Shown: positions 1 through 8,223 of the stretch, piece by piece
Position numbering within the stretch: the stretch's first letter is position 1
How the letters are laid out: every line of letters begins with the position of its first letter
Assembly: GCF_000349845.1 (NCBI RefSeq)
Contig: NC_020829.1
Coordinates: 2,046,001 to 2,110,000, forward strand
Source: Pseudomonas sp. ATCC 13867
Lineage (GTDB): Bacteria > Pseudomonadota > Gammaproteobacteria > Pseudomonadales > Pseudomonadaceae
Length of the DNA: 64,000 nt
Direction: 5' to 3'
Program-made: the position numbers and the translations under genes
The notes under the pieces: model-generated
Databases searched by the model: none
Told to the model about the DNA's origin: nothing
Seen by the model: only the letters and a program-made list of their open reading frames with translations

Positions 1-56
1 ACACCCGCTCCGAAGCAAACAAAATCGTGGGCCGGGCCAGCGACCCGTCCACTACG

Positions 57-96
57 CGGAACGATGGGTTTCGCTCCGCTCTACACCATCCTACGA
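57..96. repeat. REP-like hairpin at left edge
   Basis: An imperfect inverted repeat pairs GCGGAACGA with TCGCTCCGC, followed by a CATCCTACG tail. This is a third kind of short interspersed repeat in the window, different from the two main REP families, and resembles Pseudomonas repeats of the CCATCCTACG type. No gene is visible to its left. Confidence 0.5.
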
Positions 97-164
97 AGAG
101 CCCTCCGGCCCAGGACTCAATACCGGCCACTGCTGATAGGGCACCCAGACCACCCCCTGCCACT

Positions 165-557
165 TCAACACCGACAAGCTCGTCGGCCCCGCAGTATTTC
201 CCGGCGCGGCTCGCCAAGGCTGATGGGGTGTTGGTCGCGCAGGGCGGGGATGACGTGCAGCGAGAGCCACTGGCGGATGCTGCGGTTTTCCGGGTTGAAG
301 TAATGGATCAGCGAAGCGTACACCGCCGATTCGCTGAGCAGCAGTTCATCCAGGTAGTCGCCGCTGCCGTCGAGCATACAGGCGTGGCGGCACTGGTCGT
401 CGTCCAGGTTGCGCTCCACGCGCTCGGCCAGCAGCGGAAAGCCGATCAGCCGACCCAGGTAGTGGGCGCAGAACCAGCACTGGTCTTCCAGCAGCACGGC
501 GCGCAGCTGGCGCTTGTGGCGGGTGAAAACGGTGGGGATCAGGACCTCTTCAGACAT
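165..557 (-). CDS. BRO family N-terminal domain protein
   Basis: A 130-residue protein that resembles the BRO-N domain over nearly its whole length: a WF...LGRLIG segment, a LDDDQC turn, a LLLSESAVYASLI segment and a C-terminal RQWLSLHVIPALRD motif. BRO-N domains are common in phage and in horizontally moving loci and are thought to bind DNA; the role here is unknown. The start at 557 (MSEEVLIP) is preferred over a longer upstream frame because GGAGG lies just upstream of it. The usual second domain (ANT or KilA-C type) is absent, so this is a stand-alone BRO-N protein. It is followed by REP hairpins and a REP-associated transposase, consistent with an accessory patch. Confidence 0.75.
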   Translation of the reverse strand: MSEEVLIPTVFTRHKRQLRAVLLEDQCWFCAHYLGRLIGFPLLAERVERNLDDDQCRHACMLDGSGDYLDELLLSESAVYASLIHYFNPENRSIRQWLSLHVIPALRDQHPISLGEPRREILRGRRACRC

Positions 558-748
558 GGCGCACCTCCGGGAAGGAGGGAGAAAAGGGCGGGCACAGCGA
601 AGCGCCTTTGGGGTGAAGGCAAAGAGGGGAGGGCATATCCATTTCCTCAATGGGTTCACCGCTGCTTTCGGGAGCAGTATTGCCGCTACGTGAAGCGTTT
701 CTTAGGCGCTGGCCGAAAAGCTATTGGCGTCACGGAGTACGGTCAACC

Positions 749-869
749 GTAGGGCGCATAACTGCGAAGCAGTTATCCGCCGATTTCCTTGCCGCAGCGC
801 CGTAGCTCAGGTTTGTGGCGCGCTGCTCAAGCACAACGGCGGATAACGCTTCGCGTTATTCGCCCTACA
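749..869. repeat. Pair of REP hairpins upstream of the RAYT (type A)
   Basis: Two hairpins occur in opposite orientation. One runs from CGTAGGGCGCATAA to TTATCCGCCG (749-784); the other from CGGCGGATAACGC to GCGTTATTCGCCCTAC (836-869). Together they form a BIME-like inverted pair. The rest of 558-912 shows nothing else that I can support. The same type-A consensus (GGCGGATAA...TTATKCGCCCTAC) recurs at 1480-1514, 21530-21605 and 34608-34690. Confidence 0.85.
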
Positions 870-912
870 AGAGCGTTGGCTCCGGCGTACGCATATGACC
901 GTACCATCAGGC

Positions 913-1446
913 TCACCGTCGCTCCGCAGCGCGAACATTCAGCAAGAGGTCACCCGCCCAATCGTTGGTGTAAATGCCTTTTGCAACCGCCCGGTGAAAG
1001 GTGGAATATGGCCAGTCCTTCACCGCCGTAACCCAGCCGTGTTTCACCGGGTTGATGTGGATGTAGTCGAAGTGCCGCTGGTAATCCGTTTTGTCGCGGA
1101 TCAGGTGCTCCCAGTAGCGAGCTTGCCAGATGCCGCGTTGGCCCCGTATCTGCTGTTCGATGCTCCGAGACTCTCCCTGAGGAATACGCCGAGCGAAACC
1201 GGATTTGATGACCTTCCAGCGCGTGGCGAAGTCGGCGTCTCCCGGTGGCAGCGTCCACAGGCAATGCATGTGTTCGGGCAGTACGACCCAGGCGTCGATG
1301 TGGAAGGGGTGATTGAGTTTGGTCTGCGCGATTACCCGGCGCAGCCGGTCGATTTCTCGGACCAAAAGGTTTGAGCGGCGGTCACGTAGCGTAACCGTGA
1401 AGAAGTAGGTGCCACCTTGCACCCACGCGCGTCGATAGTTTGGCAT
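913..1446 (-). CDS. REP-associated tyrosine transposase (RAYT)
   Basis: A 177-residue single-domain protein of the Y1/IS200-like superfamily. The HUH metal-binding motif is visible as PEHMHCLWTLP near residue 58, and a candidate catalytic tyrosine lies in the conserved KTDYQRHFDYIHINPVKHG segment near residues 120-140. RAYTs nick and move or maintain REP hairpins; the gene is typically single copy and is not an insertion sequence with its own terminal repeats. The start has GGAGG upstream. REP hairpins of one family flank it on both sides (749-869 and 1480-1514), the expected arrangement for a RAYT and its cognate REPs. Length and motifs appear intact, so it is probably functional. Confidence 0.93.
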   Translation of the reverse strand: MPNYRRAWVQGGTYFFTVTLRDRRSNLLVREIDRLRRVIAQTKLNHPFHIDAWVVLPEHMHCLWTLPPGDADFATRWKVIKSGFARRIPQGESRSIEQQIRGQRGIWQARYWEHLIRDKTDYQRHFDYIHINPVKHGWVTAVKDWPYSTFHRAVAKGIYTNDWAGDLLLNVRAAERR

Positions 1447-1479
1447 TAGGACCCTCCGTGTTGAGGGTACCTTGGGAAT

Positions 1480-1514
1480 GCGGCGGATAACGCGGGGCGT
1501 TATTCGCCCTACAT
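1480..1514. repeat. REP hairpin (type A) beside RAYT start
   Basis: GCGGCGGATAACGC pairs with GCGTTATTCGCC and is followed by CTACAT. It is the third type-A copy around the transposase and lies immediately upstream of its start codon. Confidence 0.85.
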
Positions 1515-1569
1515 GAATCTCAGCCCCCGCGTAGGAGCTTGAAATTAGATAGAGGCCCGGACTTGAAAG

Positions 1570-1598
1570 GACGCATAACCGCGTTGCGGTTATGCGTC
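1570..1598. repeat. Perfect 13-bp inverted repeat (REP-derived)
   Basis: GACGCATAACCGC, a GTT loop, then GCGGTTATGCGTC. The CGCATAA core is shared with type-A REPs but the GCCCTAC tail is missing. It lies just beyond the stop codon of the DUF2188 gene and could also end its transcript, although no clear T run follows. Confidence 0.7.
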
Positions 1599-1614
1599 GA
1601 TTAGAGATAAGTGA

Positions 1615-1839
1615 CTACCCCTTTGGCGGGCAAGGGTCATTTCCGTAACTGTTGCGCTCACGGATTTGCCCTTGTTGGTTGTGAATCAGAACCTCGCTTT
1701 GCTGATTCACCGCAATGTTACGGGCATAGTCGATGGCTTCCCTTTGAGTCTCAAACTGCTTCGTGACTCGCTCGTTACCTGCACCACGCACTGCCCAGTT
1801 GTCGCCGTGTGGAACTACATGCTGATTTTTGCCAGACAT
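1615..1839 (-). CDS. DUF2188 domain protein
   Basis: A 74-residue protein with the DUF2188 pattern: MSGKNQHVVPHGDNWAVRG at the start, then KQFETQREAIDYARNIA and a C-terminal EVLIHNQQGQIRERNSYGND stretch. The family is small and widespread with no established function. GAGG precedes the ATG. The next gene upstream on the same strand is a 42-residue ORF at 1902-2030, so the two may be co-transcribed. The patch sits between the RAYT and nrdB, where (from memory) P. aeruginosa PAO1 carries its pyocin S2 locus, which suggests a variable site. Confidence 0.8.
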   Translation of the reverse strand: MSGKNQHVVPHGDNWAVRGAGNERVTKQFETQREAIDYARNIAVNQQSEVLIHNQQGQIRERNSYGNDPCPPKG

Positions 1840-1869
1840 GATTTTTACCTCTTGGTGATATGGGGGAGC

Positions 1870-1891
1870 AGAGGCGACGAGGGTCGCCTCT
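1870..1891. terminator. Hairpin between two small genes
   Basis: A perfect 9-bp stem, AGAGGCGAC with GTCGCCTCT, and a 4-base loop. It lies 10 bases downstream of the 42-residue ORF (minus strand). There is no T run, so it may be an inefficient terminator or an RNA-stabilising stem. Confidence 0.45.
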
Positions 1892-1901
1892 GTGGGCTTG
1901 C

Positions 1902-2030
1902 CTACTGCTTCACAAAGAAGCAGAAGGGGCGCCCGTCTTTACGGCGTACTTCTTTACCGCTACGCCAATGCTTGAAGGACATGCAAAACACGGCCTTGAA
2001 GCCTGGCGGCGGGGTGGGGGTTCCGCTCAT
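1902..2030 (-). CDS. Small 42-residue protein, function unknown
   Basis: ATG at 2030 down to TAG at 1902-1904. The product begins MSGTPTPPPGFKAVFCMSF, continues with KHWRSGKEVRRKDGR and ends FCFFVKQ. GAGAGG sits 8 bases before the ATG. The pattern PPPGFKAVF...H/WRSGK...R/K...FxFxVK resembles small hypothetical proteins found near phage-like or toxin-associated loci in pseudomonads, but I can name no family with certainty. Its good ribosome binding site and co-orientation with the DUF2188 gene argue that it is real; its small size lowers confidence. Confidence 0.6.
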   Translation of the reverse strand: MSGTPTPPPGFKAVFCMSFKHWRSGKEVRRKDGRPFCFFVKQ

Positions 2031-2179
2031 GGCGAATACCTCTCATCCGAGAAGTCGTTGACACCGCCCGATCCTTGACCATAATCACCCGGCGCATTTG
2101 CCCAAATGCCAAGCGATTGATGTCAAATTTCAGTCGCGGCCCGTGTTGGCGGACTTCAGTTCACGAACACGGTCAAGAC

Positions 2180-2220
2180 CCCCGGTATCCGTTGGCGCGG
2201 ATGCCGGGGTTTCTTGTTTT
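2180..2220 (+). terminator. Rightward intrinsic terminator downstream of nrdB
   Basis: CCCCGGTATCC (2180-2190) pairs with GGATGCCGGGG (2199-2209), one G-T wobble, followed by TTTCTTGTTTT. The T run is on the plus strand, yet no plus-strand gene is recognisable to its left. It converges with nrdB. The remainder of 2031-2341 holds no gene I can support. Confidence 0.75.
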
Positions 2221-2341
2221 CAGGTCCTGCAAGCTTACTGTCGTTCGACAGCTGGCGCTTCCCTGCGCCATATATTACTTACGTATTTCTAAAGAACACT
2301 CCTAATGCCCTTCCGTGGGCTTTTATGGTCTTGCCCCTAAT

Positions 2342-3589
2342 TCAGTCCCAGCTCAGCGCGCCGCCGGTCTGGTACTCGATTACGCGGGTCTCGAAGAAGT
2401 TCTTCTCCTTCTTGAGGTCCATGATTTCGCTCATCCACGGGAACGGGTTGCTGGTGCCCGGGTATTCCTCTTTGAGGCCGATCTGGGTCAGGCGGCGGTT
2501 GGCGATGAACTTGAGGTAGTCCTCCATCATCGCCGCGTTCATGCCCAGTACGCCGCGCGGCATGGTGTCGCGAGCGTATTCGATCTCCAGCTGGGTGCCC
2601 TGGAGGATCATCTGGGTGGCCTCGTCCTTCATCTGGGCATCCCACAGGTGCGGGTTTTCGATCTTGATCTGGTTGATCACGTCGATGCCGAAGTTCAGGT
2701 GCATGGATTCGTCGCGCAGGATGTACTGGAACTGCTCGGCGGTGCCGGTCATCTTGTTGCGGCGGCCCATGGAGAGGATCTGGGTGAAGCCGCAGTAGAA
2801 GAAGATGCCTTCCAGGACGCAGTAGTAGGCGATCAGGTTGCGCAGGAACTGGCGGTCGGTCTCCGGGGTGCCGGTCTGGAACTGCGGGTCGGAGATCGAG
2901 CGGGTGTACTTCAGGCCCCAGGACGCTTTCTTCGCGACGCTCGGGATCTCGTGGTACATGTTGAAGATTTCGCCCTCGTCCATGCCCAGCGACTCGATGC
3001 AGTACTGGTAGGCGTGGGTGTGGATCGCTTCCTCGAAGGCCTGGCGCAGGATGTACTGGCGGCACTCGGGGTTGGTGATCAGGCGGTAGACGGCCAGCAC
3101 CAGGTTGTTGGCGACCAGGGAGTCGGCGGTGGAGAAGAAGCCGAGGTTGCGCATGACGATGCGGCGCTCGTCTTCGGACAGGCCGTCCTTGCTCTTCCAC
3201 AGGGCAATGTCGGCGTTCATGTTCACTTCCTGGGGCATCCAGTGGTTGGCGCAACCATCCAGATACTTCTGCCAGGCCCAGTCGTACTTGAAGGGTACGA
3301 GCTGGTTGAGGTCGGCGCGGGCGTTGATCATCTGCTTGTCGCCAACTTGTACGCGGGCGGCGGAGCCTTCGAGATCGTCCAGACCTTCCTGGATGTCCAG
3401 GGCGTCGAGGGCCTGCTTGGCGCGGGCGACGGCGTCGGAGTCGTCGGCGGATACGGCGCGCGCTTCTTCGACGGAGCCAGCGGCGTCGGCGTCGAGTTTG
3501 TCAGCGTTCTGCGCGGCGGCCTGGGCGACGGCCGGGGCGGCCTTGGCTTCGGTGGCGTCTTCTTTGTCGAATTCGTCCCAGCTCAGCAT
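2342..3589 (-). CDS. nrdB: Ribonucleoside-diphosphate reductase class Ia, beta subunit
   Basis: NrdB carries the di-iron/tyrosyl radical cofactor that starts reduction of ribonucleotides by NrdA. In this 415-residue protein the ligand motif [10 protein letters not shown] gives Glu187 and His190, Asp156 (FFSTADSL) matches the first ligand, and Tyr194 is at the expected radical position. The first ~90 residues form an alanine- and acid-rich extension not needed in E. coli NrdB, as in other Pseudomonas homologues. The C-terminus keeps an aromatic-rich subunit-binding tail. It lies 254 bases downstream of nrdA on the same strand, so the two are probably transcribed together. Confidence 0.98.
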   Translation of the reverse strand: MLSWDEFDKEDATEAKAAPAVAQAAAQNADKLDADAAGSVEEARAVSADDSDAVARAKQALDALDIQEGLDDLEGSAARVQVGDKQMINARADLNQLVPFKYDWAWQKYLDGCANHWMPQEVNMNADIALWKSKDGLSEDERRIVMRNLGFFSTADSLVANNLVLAVYRLITNPECRQYILRQAFEEAIHTHAYQYCIESLGMDEGEIFNMYHEIPSVAKKASWGLKYTRSISDPQFQTGTPETDRQFLRNLIAYYCVLEGIFFYCGFTQILSMGRRNKMTGTAEQFQYILRDESMHLNFGIDVINQIKIENPHLWDAQMKDEATQMILQGTQLEIEYARDTMPRGVLGMNAAMMEDYLKFIANRRLTQIGLKEEYPGTSNPFPWMSEIMDLKKEKNFFETRVIEYQTGGALSWD

Positions 3590-3752
3590 GGGTCCTCTCC
3601 TGTTCTGGATGGCCGTTCTGTGGCGGCCTGATGTCTGGTGGCGTGTGTGGATGCACGCTGAAGCGTTGGCTTTTCCCGTTTCTGGTTCCTCGCGTTCGCG
3701 GGGATGACGGGAGGAGCAGTGTTCGGGGTTTGGGAGTGGGGCTTATCAAGAG

Positions 3753-3788
3753 CCCCTCACCCTGGCCCTCTCCCAGAGGGAGAGGGGA
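3753..3788. repeat. CTCTCCC-type interspersed repeat
   Basis: CCCCTCACCCTGGCCCTCTC followed by CCAGAGGGAGAGGGGA, with CCCTCTCCC/GGGAGAGGG forming a stem. Related copies lie at 31664-31697 and 36470-36500. This copy sits between nrdA and nrdB and could alter the relative expression of the two subunits. Confidence 0.75.
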
Positions 3789-3843
3789 CAGTCCGTGCGG
3801 TCTGCCGTTTCGGTGTTGGCGCCGCCGGGGCGGCGCGCTCACC

Positions 3844-6735
3844 TTATTGGCAGGCTTCGCAGTCGGGGTTGTCGATGCTGCAGGCCTTCGGCACCGGAGC
3901 CGGCTGCGGCGCGGCGGCCGGAGCGGCTTGCAGGCCTTCGTTGCCACCGGCCGACACGGCGTTGAGCTTGCCGGTGTTGATGGTGGACTTCTCGGTGCTG
4001 GTGGCGGCCAGGGCACGGAGGTAGTAGGTGGTCTTCAGACCACGGAACCAGGCCATGCGGTAGGTCACGTCCAGCTTCTTGCCCGAGGCGCCGGCGATGT
4101 ACAGGTTCAGGGACTGGGCCTGATCGATCCACTTCTGGCGGCGGCTGGCGGCGTCGACGATCCACTTGGTCTCGACTTCGAAGGCGGTGGCGTACAGGTC
4201 CTTCAGGTCTTGCGGGATGCGCTCGATCTGCTGCACGGAGCCGTCGTAGTACTTCAGGTCGTTGACCATGACCGGGTCCCACAGGCCGCGCACTTTCAGG
4301 TCGCGAACCAGGTAGGGGTTGATCACGGTGAACTCGCCGGAGAGGTTCGACTTCACGTAGAGGTTCTGGTAGGTCGGCTCGATGGACTGCGATACGCCGG
4401 TGATGTTGGCGATGGTCGCGGTCGGCGCGATGGCCATGATGTTCGAGTTACGAATGCCTTTCTGTACGCGGGCACGTACCGGAGCCCAGTCCAGGGACTC
4501 GGTCAGGTCGACGTCGATGTACTTCTGGCCACGGGCTTCGATGAGGATCTGCTGGGAGTCCAGCGGCAGGATGCCTTTGGACCACAGGGAGCCGTCGAAG
4601 GTCTCGTAGGCGCCGCGCTCGTCGGCCAGGTCACAGGAGGCCTGGATGGCGAAGTAGCTCACCGCTTCCATGGACTTGTCGGCGAACTCGATGGCCGCGT
4701 CGGAGCCGTAGGCGATGTGCTGCAGGTACAGCGCGTCCTGGAAGCCCATGATGCCGAGGCCGACCGGACGGTGCTTGAGGTTCGAGTTGCGAGCCTGCGG
4801 GACCGAGTAGTAGTTGATGTCGATAACGTTATCGAGCATGCGAACGGCGGTCTTCACGGTCTTCTCGAGCTTGGCGGTGTCCAGCTTGCCGTCGACGATG
4901 TGGTTGACCAGGTTGATCGAGCCCAGGTTGCAGACCGCGATCTCGTCCTTGTTGGTGTTCAGGGTGATCTCGGTGCACAGGTTCGAGCTGTGGACCACGC
5001 CCACGTGCTGCTGCGGGCTGCGCAGGTTGCACGGGTCCTTGAAGGTCAGCCACGGGTGGCCGGTCTCGAAGAGCATGGAGAGCATCTTGCGCCACAGGTC
5101 TTTGGCCTGGACGACCTTGAACACCTTGATCTTGTTGTACTCGGTCAGGGCTTCGTAATACTCGTAGCGCTCTTCGAAGGCCTTGCCGGTCAGATCGTGC
5201 AGGTCCGGTACTTCGGACGGGGAGAACAGGGTCCACTTGCCGTCGTCGAAGACGCGCTTCATGAACAGGTCCGGAATCCAGTTCGCGGTGTTCATGTCGT
5301 GGGTACGGCGACGGTCGTCACCGGTGTTCTTGCGCAGCTCGAGGAATTCCTCGATGTCCAGGTGCCAGGTTTCCAGGTAGGCGCAGACGGCGCCCTTGCG
5401 CTTGCCGCCCTGGTTCACGGCGACGGCGGTGTCGTTCACCACTTTGAGGAACGGAACCACGCCCTGGGACTTGCCGTTGGTGCCCTTGATGTAGGAGCCC
5501 AGCGCACGGACCGGGGTCCAGTCGTTGCCCAGGCCGCCTGCGAATTTGGACAGCATGGCGTTGTCGTGAATGGCGTTGTAGATGCCCGACAGGTCGTCCG
5601 GAACGGTGGTCAGGTAGCAGCTGGAGAGCTGCGGACGCAGGGTGCCGGCGTTGAACAGGGTCGGGGTCGACGACATGTAGTCGAACGAGGAGAGCAGGTT
5701 GTAGAACTCGATGGCGCGAGCTTCACGGTCCTTCTCTTCGATGGCCAGGCCCATGGCCACGCGCATGAAGAAGACCTGCGGCAGTTCGAAACGGATGCCG
5801 TCCTTGTGGATGAAGTAGCGGTCGTACAGGGTCTGCAGGCCGAGGTAGGTGAACTGCTGGTCGCGCTCGTGGTTCAGCGCGGCGCCCAGCTTGGCCAGGT
5901 CGAACTCTTTCAGCTTGCTGTCGATCAGCTCGAACTCGGCGCCTTTCTCGACGTAGGCGGCCAGGGCCTTGGTGTAGAGGTCGGCCATCTCGTGGTGAGT
6001 GGCGCTCTCGGCCACGCCCAGGAAGCCCAGGGCTTCTGCGCGCAGGGTGTCCATCAGCAGGCGGGCGGTGACGTAGGAGTAGTTCGGCTCGCGCTCGACC
6101 AGGGTACGGGCGGTCATCACCAGGGCGGTGTTGACGTCCTTCTCGGCGACGCCGTCGTACAGGTTCTTCAGGGTTTCGCGTTCGATCAGGTCGCCATCGA
6201 CTTCGGCCAGGCCTTCGCAGGCTTCGCGGATGATGGTCTGCAGGCGGCCCATGTCCAGCGGCTGGGTGCTGCCGTCGGCCTTGGTGATGCGGATGCTCGG
6301 GTGCGGCTGGGCGATGTCGCTGGCGGTGCCGGCGTTCTTGCGCTCGTTGGCACGGGCTTCGCGGTAGATCACGTAGTCGCGGGCGACTTTCTGCTCGCCG
6401 GCGCGCATCAGGGACAGTTCGACCTGGTCCTGGATCTCTTCGATGTGGATGGTGCCACCGGAGGGCATGCGGCGCTTGAAGGTCGCGGTGACCTGTTCGG
6501 TCAGGCGGCGCACGGTCTCATGGATGCGCGACGAGGCGGCGGCGGTGCCGCCTTCCACGGCGAGGAACGCCTTGGTGATGGCTACGGTGATCTTGTCATC
6601 GGTGTAGGGAACTACGGTGCCGTTGCGCTTGATCACGCGCAGCTGGCCGGGCGCGGTGGCAGCCAGATCCTGAGCGGATTCGGCGGCCGTGGGCGCTGCG
6701 GCCTGCGGGTTCTCGCGAGTGGTGTCGATTTGCAT
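3844..6735 (-). CDS. nrdA: Ribonucleoside-diphosphate reductase class Ia, alpha subunit
   Basis: NrdA (963 residues) is the catalytic subunit that reduces NDPs to dNDPs in the cytoplasm. Two tandem ATP-cone domains occupy roughly residues 31-135 (VIKRNGTVVPY...) and 146-235 (IRITKADGSTQPLDM...), the duplicated arrangement of Pseudomonas NrdA. The catalytic core includes the SSNLCTEI cysteine motif and the NLGSINLVNH segment. The C-terminal redox pair is visible in DNPDCEACQ. GGAG precedes the ATG. The 768 bases upstream carry three NrdR-like boxes and a DnaA-box array, so control by nucleotide status and by DnaA is likely. Confidence 0.98.
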   Translation of the reverse strand: MQIDTTRENPQAAAPTAAESAQDLAATAPGQLRVIKRNGTVVPYTDDKITVAITKAFLAVEGGTAAASSRIHETVRRLTEQVTATFKRRMPSGGTIHIEEIQDQVELSLMRAGEQKVARDYVIYREARANERKNAGTASDIAQPHPSIRITKADGSTQPLDMGRLQTIIREACEGLAEVDGDLIERETLKNLYDGVAEKDVNTALVMTARTLVEREPNYSYVTARLLMDTLRAEALGFLGVAESATHHEMADLYTKALAAYVEKGAEFELIDSKLKEFDLAKLGAALNHERDQQFTYLGLQTLYDRYFIHKDGIRFELPQVFFMRVAMGLAIEEKDREARAIEFYNLLSSFDYMSSTPTLFNAGTLRPQLSSCYLTTVPDDLSGIYNAIHDNAMLSKFAGGLGNDWTPVRALGSYIKGTNGKSQGVVPFLKVVNDTAVAVNQGGKRKGAVCAYLETWHLDIEEFLELRKNTGDDRRRTHDMNTANWIPDLFMKRVFDDGKWTLFSPSEVPDLHDLTGKAFEERYEYYEALTEYNKIKVFKVVQAKDLWRKMLSMLFETGHPWLTFKDPCNLRSPQQHVGVVHSSNLCTEITLNTNKDEIAVCNLGSINLVNHIVDGKLDTAKLEKTVKTAVRMLDNVIDINYYSVPQARNSNLKHRPVGLGIMGFQDALYLQHIAYGSDAAIEFADKSMEAVSYFAIQASCDLADERGAYETFDGSLWSKGILPLDSQQILIEARGQKYIDVDLTESLDWAPVRARVQKGIRNSNIMAIAPTATIANITGVSQSIEPTYQNLYVKSNLSGEFTVINPYLVRDLKVRGLWDPVMVNDLKYYDGSVQQIERIPQDLKDLYATAFEVETKWIVDAASRRQKWIDQAQSLNLYIAGASGKKLDVTYRMAWFRGLKTTYYLRALAATSTEKSTINTGKLNAVSAGGNEGLQAAPAAAPQPAPVPKACSIDNPDCEACQ

Positions 6736-6922
6736 GGGTGGTTGTCTCCACGTTCTCGTAATTGGTGTGTCACTGGCACCAGCGGTGCCGTCCCGAAAAT
6801 AAAGAGCGAAAAGAGCAGTGGCCCGCGGCAGGACCGCGAGCTGAAATTTTTTCTGGAGCAGGGGGATAGAGACCCGAAGCGCCTCCCTGGCTCAAGTCGG
6901 GTGCCGGCTTTACGGGCCGGGA

Positions 6923-6938
6923 CCACAATACCTAGTGG
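6923..6938. promoter_or_regulatory. NrdR-like box 1
   Basis: CCACAATACCTAGTGG, close to the NrdR consensus (ACACWATATMTWGTGT). It is 185 bases upstream of the nrdA start. NrdR is the ATP/dATP-sensing repressor of ribonucleotide reductase genes. Confidence 0.75.
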
Positions 6939-7114
6939 TGTTGAACGTATGGTTGCAACACCCGTACCGCGTTTCCATCGACATGAATCGCTCCTTGCGG
7001 GGACGGCCCGCCTGGCCCATCAGTACGGCTGGAATACGTTGTGGTTGAACCGGAGGAGCCGTGGAACAGGCTCGCGACTGCGATGTTTTTCTAGTGTCCG
7101 GTCCACTGTGGTAA

Positions 7115-7130
7115 CCCCAATATGTAGGGG
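7115..7130. promoter_or_regulatory. NrdR-like box 2
   Basis: CCCCAATATGTAGGGG, a perfect palindrome in its outer arms with the AATATGTA core. A partner half-site TCTAGTGT (7090-7097) lies about 33 bases to the left, near the paired-box spacing seen for NrdR. Confidence 0.7.
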
Positions 7131-7199
7131 TGTACCGCAACGGGGATACAAGATAATGCGCTAATGGGGGGTTTGCAAGGCGAGAGGCTTGGGAAAAGC

Positions 7200-7231
7200 T
7201 GTGGATAAAATGTGGGTGAAATGTGGGTGAA
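7200..7231. promoter_or_regulatory. DnaA-box array upstream of nrdA
   Basis: TGTGGATAA at 7200-7208 is the reverse complement of the strict DnaA box TTATCCACA. Two weaker copies, TGTGGGTGAA, follow at 7211 and 7222, so the three lie on an 11-base period. E. coli nrdAB is known to be controlled by DnaA at boxes upstream of its promoter; the same link is inferred here. Confidence 0.7.
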
Positions 7232-7338
7232 GCGGGGTAACTCGCGCCAGCCCGCATGCTGAGCGCCTTTCACCGTTCGTCGTGGCTCGTGACAGAATTT
7301 TCACTCGCCGGGGCGGCATCGCGGGGGAACGAACACTA

Positions 7339-7354
7339 CCACAATATGTAGTGT
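7339..7354. promoter_or_regulatory. NrdR-like box 3
   Basis: CCACAATATGTAGTGT, 15 of 16 bases of an ideal NrdR box. It is 604 bases from nrdA but only 149 bases from the start of the divergent response-regulator gene, so it may serve either promoter. The remainder of 6736-7503 holds no gene. Confidence 0.75.
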
Positions 7355-7503
7355 TTTTGCCGCTTCGGCTCTTGACCTTTTCGGGCAATGTCTACCTATG
7401 CCCGCGGCGTGCGGCCGGTGGAGCAATCTGGCTACAATGCCGGCCGCTTTCGCGGGCTTCTGCTTCAGTCATCAGGAGGGCCCGCTCTGCATCAGGAGGC
7501 AAG

Positions 7504-8208
7504 GTGGAACAAGAAGCGCGCATTCTCATCGTCGAGGACGACCAGCGATTGGCCGAGCTGACCCAGGATTACCTGGAAAGCAATGGGCTGGCGGTCTCCA
7601 TCGAGTCCAACGGCGCGGCGGCGGTGGCGCGGGTGCTGGCCGAGCGCCCGGATCTGGTGGTGCTGGACCTGATGCTGCCCGGCGAGGGCGGCCTGTCGAT
7701 CTGCAAGCGCCTGCGCCCGGACTACGACGGCCCGATCCTGATGCTCACCGCGCGTACCGACGACATGGACCAGGTCCAGGGCCTGGAGATGGGCGCCGAC
7801 GACTATGTGTGCAAACCGGTGCGCCCGCGCCTGCTGCTGGCGCGCATCCGCGCTCTGCTGCGGCGCAGCGAGCCGGCCGAAGCCGCTCCAGCGGTTGGCG
7901 GCAAGCGCCTGACCTTCGGCAAGCTGGTGATCGACAATGCCATGCGCGAGGCCTGGCTGGACGAGCAGACCATCGAGCTGACCAGCGCCGAGTTCGATCT
8001 GCTCTGGCTGCTGGCGTCGAACGCCGGGCGCATCCTCTCCCGCGAGGAGATCTTCAACCTGCTGCGCGGCATCGAGTACGACGGCCAGGACCGTTCCATC
8101 GACGTGCGCATTTCCCGCATCCGTCCGAAGATCGGCGACGACCCGATGCACCCGCGCCTGATCAAGACGGTGCGCAGCAAGGGTTACCTGTTCGTCGGGG
8201 AGCTCTGA
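7504..8208 (+). CDS. RstA-like OmpR-family response regulator
   Basis: A 234-residue DNA-binding response regulator. The receiver domain (about residues 5-118) shows the acidic pair VEDD, the phospho-acceptor Asp in VVLDLMLPGEGG, the MLTART threonine and the K in ADDYVCKPV. A winged-helix domain follows (about 135-230; ELTSAEFDLLWLL and KTVRSKGYLFV). The start is GTG at 7504, preceded by AGGAGG; no early in-frame ATG exists. It lies 15 bases upstream of its kinase. Sequence and pairing resemble E. coli RstA; the stimulus is unknown. It corresponds (from memory) to PA1157 beside nrdA. Confidence 0.93.
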   Translation: MEQEARILIVEDDQRLAELTQDYLESNGLAVSIESNGAAAVARVLAERPDLVVLDLMLPGEGGLSICKRLRPDYDGPILMLTARTDDMDQVQGLEMGADDYVCKPVRPRLLLARIRALLRRSEPAEAAPAVGGKRLTFGKLVIDNAMREAWLDEQTIELTSAEFDLLWLLASNAGRILSREEIFNLLRGIEYDGQDRSIDVRISRIRPKIGDDPMHPRLIKTVRSKGYLFVGEL

Positions 8209-8223
8209 GGCTAGGGCCCCGCG

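Noticed and set aside
27..752. Plus-strand frame across the left edge as a possible gene.
   Set aside because: It overlaps the BRO-N gene in antisense, contains translated repeat sequence and has no ribosome binding site.
3631..7164. A very long open frame on the plus strand opposite nrdA (over 1100 codons).
   Set aside because: It is the antisense shadow of a GC-rich, strongly codon-biased gene. It has low-complexity Val/Gly/Ala/Gln composition, no ribosome binding site and no family features, while nrdA on the other strand is unmistakable.
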